Positions 1 through 6,519 of a stretch of 9,350 nt of DNA are shown one piece after another (position 1 is the first letter of the stretch; every line of letters begins with the position of its first letter). Made by a program: the position numbers and the translations under genes. The notes beneath the pieces are model-generated. The model had not been told where the DNA came from and made no database searches. It saw nothing but the letters and a program-made list of their open reading frames with translations. The stretch covers positions 1-9,350 of the forward strand of contig JASLXW010000003.1 in NCBI GenBank assembly GCA_030740135.1, written 5' to 3'. The DNA is from Nitrospinota bacterium. Its GTDB lineage: Bacteria; UBA8248; JACPRG01.

Positions 1-422
1 AGCGCATCGGCGCGCCCGAGATCCGCCATTCTTCGGCCCCCCCCACCCTCATCCTGCCCTGGCTCATCGGGCTGAAACAGGCAAAGGAGCTGCTCTACAC
101 GGGGGACCTGATCGACCCCCAAGAGGCCCACCGCCTGGGGCTCGTCAACCGGGTCGTCCCGGACGACGCCCTCCAGGACGAGGCGCTGAGGCTCGCGAAC
201 CGCCTCGCCCTCGTCCCCCCAAAGGCGCTCCAAATCAACAAAGAGGCCATCCACCGCACGTACGACATGATGGGGCTCCAGCAAGCCCTGGCTTACAACG
301 TCGAGACGACGAGCATCATCCACGCCACGGAAGAAAGCATGGAATGGGTCCGATACACGCAGGAGAACGGGATGAAAAAATTTCCCGAAAAGCGCGACGG
401 CCCCTTCAAGTCTTCCGGGTAG
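1..422 (+). CDS. Enoyl-CoA hydratase/isomerase (crotonase superfamily), C-terminal part only
   Basis: The 5' end lies outside the window; codons are in phase from base 3 and run 139 residues to TAG at 420-422, about half of a usual 260-residue crotonase. The visible part starts at the motif IGAPE. By alignment with rat mitochondrial enoyl-CoA hydratase (FGQPE), the Glu at bases 18-20 matches its second catalytic glutamate, Glu164. The family's typical continuation follows: a helix ending AKELLYTGDLID, then EAHRLGLVNRVVP, and PPKALQINKEAI. The Gly-rich segment usual after the PE motif (PGAGGTQRL in the rat enzyme) is replaced by RHSSAPPTLILP, so this is a divergent subgroup and hydratase versus isomerase cannot be decided. 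The first catalytic Glu and the oxyanion-hole Gly are off the window. It presumably acts on a CoA thioester in the cytoplasm and is probably co-transcribed with the hydrolase 3 nt downstream. Confidence 0.88.
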   Translation, partial: RIGAPEIRHSSAPPTLILPWLIGLKQAKELLYTGDLIDPQEAHRLGLVNRVVPDDALQDEALRLANRLALVPPKALQINKEAIHRTYDMMGLQQALAYNVETTSIIHATEESMEWVRYTQENGMKKFPEKRDGPFKSSG

Positions 423-425
423 AGA

Positions 426-1214
426 ATGCCGACAGTCGCGGTGAACGACATCGAGGTTTATTACGAGATCCACGGCCGGGGCGATCCGCTCATGCTGATC
501 ACCGGCCTTGGAGGCGTGGGGGCTTCCTGGGGAAAACAGATCCGGTTGTTCGCCGAGGCGTTCCGGACCATCGTCCCGGATCACCGGGGAACGGGCCGGA
601 CGAGCGTGACCGAGGGGGGCTATACGATCGAGCAACACGCCTCGGACATGGCCGAGACCCTGCGGGCGCTCGATACGGGGCCGGCGCACATCGTGGGAAC
701 CTCGACGGGCGGCGCCATCGCCCAGGCGATGGCGCTCGACCATTCCGATGTCGTCCGGTCCGTCGTCCTGGCCTCGACCTGGGCCAAGACGGACGCGTAT
801 TACAAACGCTGCCTGGAAACCCGAAAAACGCTCGTCGAAAATCTGGGGTTCCGGGCGTACACGGAGGCGTCGTCACTCTTCTGGTGGTCCGCCCGATACA
901 TCCGGGAGCATTACGAGGAGGTCGTCCGATGGGAAGTCGCCCGGCTTGCGAATCCGGCCGATGAGGAAGTCACGGCCAAACGCGTCGGGATGCTCATCCA
1001 TCACGACCAGCTCGACCGCCTCGGGCGGGTGCGCAAGCCCGTGCTCGTGCTTGTGGGGAAGGAAGACACGTGCACGCCCCCCTATTTCTCGGAGGAATTG
1101 GCGCGCGTCATTCCCGGCGCGGAGCTTGAGATCCTGGACGGGGGACACTTTTTGTCACTGGAATCGCCCGACCTCTTTCATGCCCGCGTCCGGGATTTCC
1201 TGGAGCGGCATTGA
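426..1214 (+). CDS. Alpha/beta-hydrolase (3-oxoadipate enol-lactonase-like)
   Basis: This 262-residue protein has the length and layout of a compact alpha/beta-hydrolase. The start of the fold is at residues 21-35 (PLMLITGLGG, oxyanion loop), followed by DHRGTGRT at 52-59. The nucleophile elbow is GTSTG at 91-95 with Ser93 as nucleophile. The acid is Asp214 in LVGKEDTCTPP, and the base is His241 in DGGHFLSLE, so the Ser-Asp-His triad is complete. A lid of about 75 residues with aromatic WW and YIREHY segments lies between Leu115 and Leu190. No signal peptide is visible, so the protein is cytoplasmic. The family includes enol-lactonases (PcaD), aminoacrylate/carbamate hydrolases (RutD) and C-C hydrolases; the lid gives no firm choice. 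The ATG follows the crotonase stop by 3 nt with only a weak GGGTAGAG in front of it, suggesting translational coupling. It likely hydrolyses a lactone, ester or thioester intermediate. Confidence 0.87.
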   Translation: MPTVAVNDIEVYYEIHGRGDPLMLITGLGGVGASWGKQIRLFAEAFRTIVPDHRGTGRTSVTEGGYTIEQHASDMAETLRALDTGPAHIVGTSTGGAIAQAMALDHSDVVRSVVLASTWAKTDAYYKRCLETRKTLVENLGFRAYTEASSLFWWSARYIREHYEEVVRWEVARLANPADEEVTAKRVGMLIHHDQLDRLGRVRKPVLVLVGKEDTCTPPYFSEELARVIPGAELEILDGGHFLSLESPDLFHARVRDFLERH

Positions 1215-1308
1215 ACGGGATGGCCGCGAAGCAACGGCATTGAAAAAGAATCGTCGAGCCGCATCCGCCGGCCGGGCCTTCTCCATTCCGAAACCTTGAC
1301 CCGTTCGC

Positions 1309-1338
1309 TTGACATTCAACCGTGCACGTGATGAATAT
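1309..1338 (+). promoter_or_regulatory. Candidate sigma-70-type promoter
   Basis: A perfect TTGACA -35 hexamer lies at 1309-1314. With an 18-nt spacer, GAATAT at 1333-1338 could serve as a -10 box, but it matches TATAAT at only three positions (A2, A5, T6), and the 17-nt alternative is worse. The location, about 165 nt upstream of the large-subunit ATG and in a locally AT-richer patch, suits a promoter. The overlap of the -35/-10 spacer and -10 with the inverted repeat at 1320-1352 is what makes it interesting. The -10 is weak, so the call is tentative. Confidence 0.35.
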
Positions 1339-1352
1339 CGACAAGTGCACGG
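1320..1352. promoter_or_regulatory. Perfect 8-bp inverted repeat, candidate operator
   Basis: CCGTGCAC at 1320-1327 is repeated as its exact reverse complement GTGCACGG at 1345-1352, with a 17-nt AT-richer spacer. Each arm also holds the self-complementary hexamer GTGCAC. The two hexamers are centred 23 nt apart, a little over two helical turns. The repeat starts 5 nt after the TTGACA box and spans the position where a -10 element would be, the classic place for a repressor or two-dimer binding site. There is no U-tract after it, so terminator function is unlikely. No regulator gene is present in the window to name the binding protein. Confidence 0.45.
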
Positions 1353-1500
1353 CCATCGATTTGGATCTCCGCTCTTTTCTTGAGAGAAGAACCGCCCCAA
1401 TGGGCTTGACCCTCACCCGGGCTTGCCCCCTTCAGGCGGCGGAACCCTCAAAACGGGCGCTTGGGACCCAGGCCTTGTTGACGTGCAAAAGGAGCGGATG

Positions 1501-3795
1501 ATGACGGAATTGTCGGTCATCGGGAAACCCCTCCCCATGGTGGACGCGCGGGAGAAGGTGACCGGGACGGCGGACTACACCGCGGACCTCCGGCACCCCC
1601 GTCTCCACGAAGCCGCCATTCTGAGAAGTCCCCACGCCCACGCCCGGATCTTGAACATCGATGCCTCGAAGGCGCTGAGACTCCCCGGCGTCAAGGCCGT
1701 CCTGACCGGCGAGGACACCCCGAAGATCCTTTGGGGGCAGATTTATCAGGAGCATTACATCCTGGCGGTCGGCAAGGTGAGGTTCATCGGCGAGGAAGTG
1801 GCGGCCGTTGTCGCGACGGACGCGGACGCCGCCGGGGAGGCCTTGGGGCTGATCCGGGTGGATTACGAGCCGCTTGCGGCCGTCCTCGAGCCCGAGGAGG
1901 CCATGAAGCCGGACGCCCCCCAGGTCCATGAGGGACAAAGCAACATCGTCCGGGACATCCGGATCGACCGGGGGGACATCGACGCGGGATTCGCCGCCGC
2001 GCATGTGGTTCACGAGGACACCTACGAGACCCCATACCAGTACCAGGCCTACATGGAGCCCGCCGGGTCGATGGCCGCGGGCGATTCATCGGGCGGCGTA
2101 ACCGTCTGGTCCTCCACCCAGACCATCTACTTCCAGAAGGAAGTCGTCGCCCAGGCCCTGGGGCTTCCCCAATCGAAGGTCCGGGTCATCCAGCCCTTCG
2201 TCGGAGGCGGGTTCGGGGGCAAGCTGGCGGAGGACCCCAACGCCCCAATCTCGGCCTTTCTCGCATGGAAGACGGGCAAGACCGTCCGGCTCATGAACAA
2301 CCGCCTCGAAGACTTCGCGGCCGGCCGCCCCCGGACCCGGCAGAAGATCACCCTGAGGATGGGGGCGGACCGGGAGGGGAAAATCGTCGCGAAAGACACC
2401 CAAATCCTCGTCGACAACGGCGCCTACACCGGGATCACCGGGACCATCACGCAGACCACGGCGACCCGGATGGATTCGCTCTATCGGCAAGAAAACCTTC
2501 GGACCCGCGCCCTCCTCGTGTTCACCAATAAGGTCCCCACGGGCGCGTTCCGGGGCTTCGGGAACCCCCAGATGGCCTTCGCCCTGGAGTGCCACATGGA
2601 CGTCCTGGCCGAGCGGCTGGGCATGGACCCCAAAGCCCTCCGGCTTCGGAACGCCATCCGGCAGGGGGACGTATCCGTTCATGGATGGAAGATGGATAGC
2701 TGCGGCCTGACCGAGTGCGTCGAGAAGGCGACCGACGCCATCGGGTGGGAGAGCCGGCCCAAGGCCCCCGAGACGGGTACCTGCCGGCGGGGTGTGGGGC
2801 TGGGCTGCGCGATCCACGTCAGCGCGAACCGGGCCTTCAGCGATTGGGACGGGTCCGACGTCCTGATCAAGCTGAACAACGACGGAACGGTCACCCTCAT
2901 CTCCGGAGAGGGCGATATCGGCCAGGGGTGCACGACCCTGCTCACCATGATCGCCGCCGAGGAGCTGAGGATTCCGCCCTCCGACGTGTCCGTCTCCTCC
3001 GCCGACACCGACCTGACGCCTTACTGCCACGGAGCCTGGGCCAGCCGGGTCACCATAACGGCCGGCAACGCCGTCCAGCGGGCGGCCGCCGACGTGAAGC
3101 GGCAGCTTTTGGAGGGGGCGGCGGAGATGCTCGAAACCTCCGCCGACGACCTCTACGTTCAGGACGGGGCCGTCCACATGAAGGGTTCCGCGGAGAAGCG
3201 GCTCACCGTCGCGGAGGTTTGCCGGGAAAAGCAATTCGCGCGCGGCGGCGGCGGAATCCTCGGACGCGGCACATACCAGGCGCCCACCGAGATGGCGGAC
3301 AAGAAAACCGTTTACGGGAACATCTCCCCCGCCTACACCTTTGTCGCCCAGACGGCCGAGGTGACGGTGGACACCGAGACCGGGCAGGTGGACGTAACCC
3401 GGCTGGTCGCCGCGGACGACCTGGGGAAGATCCTGAACCCCCTCGCCGTCGAGGGGCAGTTGAACGGGGAGATCGTTCAGGGCCTGGGTTACGCCATCTG
3501 CGAAAACCTCGTCTCCGAAGGCGGACAATTCGCCAACGGGAGTCTCGCCGACTATACGATCCCGCGGTCCGTCGGGCTTCCGAAAATCGAAACCATCATC
3601 GTCGAGACCAACGATCCGAACGGCCCGTTCGGCGCCAAAGGGGCGTCGGAATGCTGCATCGTCCCGATCGGCGCCGTCATTTCCAACGCGATTTACAACG
3701 CGGCGGGCGTCCGCATCACCTCCCTGCCCATCACCCCGGACAAGATCCTGCGCGCCCTGAAGGAAAAGGCCGCGCGCGAAAGCGGAGCTCCCTGA
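1501..3795 (+). CDS. Xanthine dehydrogenase-family molybdopterin-binding (large) subunit
   Basis: This 764-residue molybdenum-cofactor subunit of the xanthine dehydrogenase/aldehyde oxidase family would hydroxylate a substrate at the Mo centre and pass electrons to [2Fe-2S] clusters. The N-terminal domain has the family signature GKPLPMVDAREKVTGTADY and continues to about residue 130. MoCo-binding motifs follow: QPFVGGGFGGK at 231-241, GAFRGFGNPQ from 348, and GDIGQG with Gln475. Glu717 in GAKGASE matches the catalytic Glu of the family (bovine xanthine oxidase Glu1261). The GAFRGFG loop, rather than the AYRCSFR loop of form I CO dehydrogenase, argues against a CO dehydrogenase. Two cysteines (CC) directly follow the catalytic Glu where many homologues have Pro-Pro. 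I chose ATG 1501 because AAAAGGAG (1487-1494) leaves a 6-nt spacer; ATG 1498 would leave only 3. No Tat signal is seen. The substrate cannot be read from sequence. The small subunit is 39 nt downstream. Confidence 0.93.
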   Translation: MTELSVIGKPLPMVDAREKVTGTADYTADLRHPRLHEAAILRSPHAHARILNIDASKALRLPGVKAVLTGEDTPKILWGQIYQEHYILAVGKVRFIGEEVAAVVATDADAAGEALGLIRVDYEPLAAVLEPEEAMKPDAPQVHEGQSNIVRDIRIDRGDIDAGFAAAHVVHEDTYETPYQYQAYMEPAGSMAAGDSSGGVTVWSSTQTIYFQKEVVAQALGLPQSKVRVIQPFVGGGFGGKLAEDPNAPISAFLAWKTGKTVRLMNNRLEDFAAGRPRTRQKITLRMGADREGKIVAKDTQILVDNGAYTGITGTITQTTATRMDSLYRQENLRTRALLVFTNKVPTGAFRGFGNPQMAFALECHMDVLAERLGMDPKALRLRNAIRQGDVSVHGWKMDSCGLTECVEKATDAIGWESRPKAPETGTCRRGVGLGCAIHVSANRAFSDWDGSDVLIKLNNDGTVTLISGEGDIGQGCTTLLTMIAAEELRIPPSDVSVSSADTDLTPYCHGAWASRVTITAGNAVQRAAADVKRQLLEGAAEMLETSADDLYVQDGAVHMKGSAEKRLTVAEVCREKQFARGGGGILGRGTYQAPTEMADKKTVYGNISPAYTFVAQTAEVTVDTETGQVDVTRLVAADDLGKILNPLAVEGQLNGEIVQGLGYAICENLVSEGGQFANGSLADYTIPRSVGLPKIETIIVETNDPNGPFGAKGASECCIVPIGAVISNAIYNAAGVRITSLPITPDKILRALKEKAARESGAP

Positions 3796-3834
3796 AGGCG
3801 CCGCCGCCGGGGCGGGCAAAGACGCGAGAGAAGG

Positions 3835-4323
3835 ATGAAAAGGCACGACATCACGCTTCGGGTCAACGAAGAGGACCACGAGCTGGCCATCGATTCCCGC
3901 CGGCTCCTGGTCGAGGCCCTGCGGGACCGCCTGGGCCTCACCGGGACCAAGCGGGGCTGCGAGAGCGGGGCGTGCGGATGCTGCACGGTCCTGTTGGACG
4001 GACGAAACGTCAAGTCCTGCCTCATGCTCGCCCTTCAGGCCCGCGGCGCTTCCATCACGACCATCGAGGGTCTCCAGGAGGAGGACGGCCGACTCCATCC
4101 GATCCAGGAGGCCTTCGTCAACTACGGCGCGCTTCAGTGCGGCTACTGCACGCCGGGATTCATCATGACCGTGAAGGCCCTCCTCGACGAGAACCCGCGG
4201 CCCACGGAGGAGGAGATCCGCGAAGCGCTCACCGGAAACCTCTGCCGGTGCACCGGGTACGTGCAGATCGTAGAAGCGATCGCGGCCGTCGCCGAGGGGC
4301 GTCACGCTGCTTTTCCTCAATAG
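3835..4323 (+). CDS. [2Fe-2S]-binding small subunit of the molybdenum hydroxylase
   Basis: At 162 residues this is a typical small subunit of the xanthine dehydrogenase/CO dehydrogenase/aldehyde oxidoreductase family, carrying two [2Fe-2S] clusters for electron transfer from the Mo centre. The N-terminal plant-ferredoxin-type domain (residues 1-75) has Cys42, Cys47, Cys50 and Cys62 in a CX4CGXCX11C pattern. The C-terminal four-helix domain has Cys102 and Cys105 (CGYC) and Cys137 and Cys139 (CRC in GNLCRCTGY). All eight ligands are present, so it looks functional. A short GAGAG sits 4 nt before the ATG. It lies between the large subunit (39 nt upstream) and the DUF1989 gene (27 nt downstream). 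No FAD-binding medium subunit is encoded next to it, so the electron acceptor is unknown: either a distant FAD subunit, a ferredoxin, or the Grd system downstream. Confidence 0.95.
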   Translation: MKRHDITLRVNEEDHELAIDSRRLLVEALRDRLGLTGTKRGCESGACGCCTVLLDGRNVKSCLMLALQARGASITTIEGLQEEDGRLHPIQEAFVNYGALQCGYCTPGFIMTVKALLDENPRPTEEEIREALTGNLCRCTGYVQIVEAIAAVAEGRHAAFPQ

Positions 4324-4350
4324 CCGGGACCCGTCTCCAGGAGGCTCGCG

Positions 4351-4965
4351 ATGAACGTTCTCAAGGATGAAACCGTTTCGGCCCGCCGGGGCGGGGCGTG
4401 GATCGTGAAGAAGGGGCAACACATCCGGTTCATCGACGTCGAGGGCGGACAGATCGGCGACCTGGTCCTGTTCAACGCCAACGACCTCAGCGAGCGGTTC
4501 AACCAGTCCCGGACCCGATCCAACCCGGGAAAGTATTTGATCTCCACGGGGGATCACCTCTACTCCAAGTTCAACAACATCATGCTGACCATCGTCGAGG
4601 ACACGTACGGCATTCATGACCTGCAATACGGGATGTGTAGCCGGTTCGTCTACCAGAGAGAATCCCACAGCTTCGCGGAAGGCTTCACCGTCGGCGGCGC
4701 CCTCGGGCGGCCGGAGGTCGGCTGCTGGGAGATCCTGACCGAGGCCCTCAAGCCCTGGAACATCCCGGCCGAGGACATCCCCGACCCGTTGAACCTGTTT
4801 CAAACCGTGGACTTCGTTCCGGAGGAAGGGAGGTTCGCCCTCGCCGACGGCCGGAGCCAGCCGGGCGATTACGTTGATTGCGTGGCCGAGATGGACGCCC
4901 TGTGCGCGCTGAGCGCCTGCCCCGCCACCGGCGGGCCGCTGCGGGTGCGGATTTATGAACCGTAG
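4351..4965 (+). CDS. DUF1989 protein (urea carboxylase-associated family)
   Basis: This 204-residue protein matches the DUF1989 family along its whole length. Signature segments in order are GGQIGDLVLFNANDLSERF (32-50), SRTR (53-56), GDHLYS (67-72), TIVEDTYGIHD (80-90) with His89, Cys96, Cys125, PDPLNLFQ (144-151), PGDYV (171-175), AEMDALCALSACP (179-191). From memory, some members of this family form the two-subunit carboxyguanidine deiminase (CgdA/CgdB) of guanidine assimilation, while others accompany urea carboxylase or aminomethyltransferase-like genes without known function. Those deiminases act as pairs, but here there is one copy and no urea or guanidine carboxylase gene in the window, so a different amidine- or carbamoyl-type substrate is possible. 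A good AGGAGG (4339-4344) stands 6 nt before the ATG. It is probably soluble and cytoplasmic, with no signal peptide. Family is firm; reaction is open. Confidence 0.88.
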   Translation: MNVLKDETVSARRGGAWIVKKGQHIRFIDVEGGQIGDLVLFNANDLSERFNQSRTRSNPGKYLISTGDHLYSKFNNIMLTIVEDTYGIHDLQYGMCSRFVYQRESHSFAEGFTVGGALGRPEVGCWEILTEALKPWNIPAEDIPDPLNLFQTVDFVPEEGRFALADGRSQPGDYVDCVAEMDALCALSACPATGGPLRVRIYEP

Positions 4966-5021
4966 GAGGAGTCCGGACGCCGCAAAGCGCGCCGGGAAAG
5001 GCGAAAATTCCGACGGTTCAT
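4955..5021. repeat. 9-nt perfect inverted repeat flanking the DUF1989 stop codon region
   Basis: ATGAACCGT at 4955-4963, the last codons of the DUF1989 gene, is matched exactly by its reverse complement ACGGTTCAT at 5013-5021. In RNA these could form the base of a stem enclosing about 49 nt and ending 44 nt before the TTG start of the GrdE-like gene. There is no T-run after the second arm, so it is not an intrinsic terminator. It could affect mRNA stability or differential expression inside the operon, or be chance. The rest of the 4966-5065 gap shows nothing else apart from the ribosome binding site of the next gene. Confidence 0.3.
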
Positions 5022-5065
5022 GACCTCTTCGTCCCTAGTCGGACAAAGAAAGACGGGGGATTTCC

Positions 5066-6334
5066 TTGAAGTTGACACTCCATTCATATCCGGTCGAGCG
5101 AATCGAGGACTCCCCGCGAACGGAGCTGGACGGACGCGGGCTGCTCCTCGATCGGGAGGAGCTCAAAGACCTTCTCGGCCGGGACGAGCGGTTTCGGTCC
5201 GTCGAGATCGACCTGGCCCGCCCCGGAGAGTCCTGCCGCGTCATCAACATCCTCGACATCTTCGAGCCCCGCGTGAAGGTCTCGGGCGAAGGGGAGACCT
5301 TTCCCGGAATCCTCGGCGACGCCGGCCTCGCGGGCGGCGGCGTCACGAACGTCCTGCAAGGGGTCTCGGTCGTGACGTGCGGACCCCTCGAAGGGGCCGA
5401 GGACGCCCTGTTGGACATGACCGGGCCTTGTGCGGACCTCAGCGTTTTTTCCGGCCTGCAAAACGTTGTCGTCACCCTGAACCCCGCCGACGGATTGAGC
5501 CGGACCGGGTTCGCGAAGGCGGCGGTCGAGGCGGGCGTGCGGGCCGCTCATTACCTCGGGCGGGCGGCCGAGGGAAAATCGCCGGAGTCGGCGGAAGATT
5601 TCGAGCTGCCTCCCTTTGCGGAGGCGCCGGGACAGGACTCCGCCCTGCCCCGAATCGCGTATGTCTATTTCCTTTACTCCCACGGCGACCTCCGGGACAT
5701 GCTCGTGTATGGGCGGGACACCCGGGCGCTGGCCCCGACGCTCATTCACCCCAATGAAATCATGGACGGCGCCGTCGTCTGGGCCGGGTTCAGCCGGCCG
5801 ACCAAGAACATGACGTACGACAACCAGAACAACGGGATCATCCGCTCCCTCTACCGGGACCACGGGGAATCCCTCCACTACGCCGCCACCATCCTCGCCA
5901 ACCATCACAAGCTCTTCGCCCAAAAAGCCTTCAACGCGGAGCAAGTGGCCGGCCTGGCAAAGGACATCCTGGGCGTGGACGGCGTGGTGATCACCAAGGA
6001 CGGGGGCGGACAAGCGGACACCGACCTCATGCTGACCTGCGAGCGGTGCGAGGAGAAGGGAATCAAGACGACGATTCTGGCGATGGAGTTCGCCGGGGCG
6101 GGCGGCTCCTCGGAGGGCGCCCTCGCCGACGCCAGCCCCCGGGCCGACGCCATCGTCGCCGCGGGCAACTGCGCGGAAATGCTCCCGCTCCCGGGGATGG
6201 ACCGGGTCATCGGCGGCGAGCGGCTGAAAGACTATGACCAGGATCCGGCCGCGCCCGTCGAGGTCCCCTACAACAAGATCCCGGGGCCGGTCAGCTTCTT
6301 CGGGGACAATGAGCTGGGTGTCCAGGAGTTTTGA
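5066..6334 (+). CDS. grdE: Glycine/sarcosine/betaine reductase component B, alpha/beta (GrdE-type) subunit, lacking the pyruvoyl cysteine
   Basis: This 422-residue protein is colinear with GrdE, the substrate-binding proprotein of glycine reductase component B. Family segments include DIARPGES-like VEIDLARPGESCRV (46-59), EPRVKVSGEGETFPG (67-81), TLIHPNEIMDGAVV (225-238), KNMTY (247-251), LGVDGVVIT (302-310) and a C-terminal AGN...LP-MDRVIG block (366-383). In GrdE the chain is cut before a Cys in a GNCVSACDKNTTY-like segment, and that Cys becomes the pyruvoyl group. Here the aligned segment reads WAGFSRPTKNMTY and the Cys position is Gly241, so cleavage and pyruvoyl formation are not expected. 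The start is TTG, chosen because GGGGGA (5055-5060) is 5 nt upstream and the family N-terminus fits. Assignment to the glycine, sarcosine or betaine branch (GrdE/G/I) cannot be made; the symbol marks the family only. It probably pairs with the selenoprotein encoded downstream. Confidence 0.85.
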   Translation: MKLTLHSYPVERIEDSPRTELDGRGLLLDREELKDLLGRDERFRSVEIDLARPGESCRVINILDIFEPRVKVSGEGETFPGILGDAGLAGGGVTNVLQGVSVVTCGPLEGAEDALLDMTGPCADLSVFSGLQNVVVTLNPADGLSRTGFAKAAVEAGVRAAHYLGRAAEGKSPESAEDFELPPFAEAPGQDSALPRIAYVYFLYSHGDLRDMLVYGRDTRALAPTLIHPNEIMDGAVVWAGFSRPTKNMTYDNQNNGIIRSLYRDHGESLHYAATILANHHKLFAQKAFNAEQVAGLAKDILGVDGVVITKDGGGQADTDLMLTCERCEEKGIKTTILAMEFAGAGGSSEGALADASPRADAIVAAGNCAEMLPLPGMDRVIGGERLKDYDQDPAAPVEVPYNKIPGPVSFFGDNELGVQEF

Positions 6335-6348
6335 CATGGGGTCGAGAA

Positions 6349-6363
6349 ACGCCTTTCAGGCGT
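6349..6363 (+). terminator. Short hairpin after the grdE-like gene, weak terminator-like or attenuator
   Basis: ACGCCT (6349-6354) and AGGCGT (6358-6363) form a perfect 6-bp stem with a 3-nt TTC loop, starting 14 nt after the stop codon of the GrdE-like gene. The bases that follow (GCTTAGAC) are not a U-tract, so efficient intrinsic termination is not expected. It may protect the upstream mRNA 3' end or lower read-through into grdB. Confidence 0.3.
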
Positions 6364-6440
6364 GCTTAGACGGGCAAAAACGAAGAGGCGCAATACACTC
6401 AGGGTCGGTCGGGACTTCAAGAAGGTGTATTTTTCAAACC

Positions 6441-6466
6441 GGGTCGGGCAGGATGCCCGGCTACCC
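6441..6466. repeat. REP-like palindrome (hairpin with outer and inner stem)
   Basis: The inner stem is CGGGCA (6445-6450) with TGCCCG (6454-6459) around a GGA loop. The outer stem GGGT (6441-6444) with ACCC (6463-6466) closes it, leaving a 3-nt bulge. The form, two G-rich arms around a short loop in an intergenic gap, resembles the repetitive extragenic palindromes seen in many copies in GC-rich bacterial genomes. Only one copy of this type is in the window, so its repetitive nature cannot be shown here. Confidence 0.5.
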
Positions 6467-6502
6467 CCACGTGGCGATGAGAGGCGTACAACCATTTTGG
6501 CG

Positions 6503-6519
6503 GGGCGGGCGTCCCGCCC
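6503..6519. repeat. GC-only palindrome, REP-like
   Basis: GGGCGGG (6503-6509) and CCCGCCC (6513-6519) form a perfect 7-bp stem with a CGT loop. It lies 34 nt upstream of the Shine-Dalgarno of grdB, without a U-tract, so it is not a terminator. With the hairpin at 6441-6466 it may be half of one composite REP/MITE-like element. A stem this strong close to the start could affect expression of the selenoprotein gene. Confidence 0.5.

Larger units (their letters stand above)
1215..1500. other. Intergenic control region between the hydrolase and molybdenum hydroxylase genes
   Basis: This 286-nt stretch has no convincing reading frame. The large-subunit frame stays open upstream to a TTG at 1423, but no Shine-Dalgarno or family homology supports that start. 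The stretch is less GC-rich than the genes around 1300-1385. It contains a TTGACA box (1309-1314), a perfect 8-bp inverted repeat (1320-1327 / 1345-1352), a small TTCTT/AAGAA inverted repeat near 1376-1392, and an AAAAGGAG ribosome binding site at 1487-1494. No strong Rho-independent terminator is seen for the upstream hydrolase gene. The largest gap in the window, it probably divides the crotonase/hydrolase genes from the molybdenum hydroxylase-Grd-amidohydrolase genes. Confidence 0.6.

Noticed and set aside
1215..1320. Intrinsic terminator after the alpha/beta-hydrolase gene
   Set aside because: No stable hairpin followed by a T-run could be found. GC-rich words near 1264-1280 do not form a convincing stem.
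1423..1500. Upstream TTG start for the molybdenum large subunit
   Set aside because: There is no Shine-Dalgarno at 1423 and the extra 26 residues have no family counterpart. AAAAGGAG with a 6-nt spacer supports ATG 1501.
2715..4370. A 551-codon + strand frame overlapping the molybdenum subunit genes
   Set aside because: The translation is Arg/Gly/Pro-rich low-complexity shadow sequence that runs across the large subunit, the small subunit and the gap between them.
2086..4803. A 905-codon open frame on the minus strand
   Set aside because: It lies opposite three well-supported + strand genes, crosses their boundaries, and its translation has no recognisable domain. Long antisense frames are expected in such GC-rich coding DNA.
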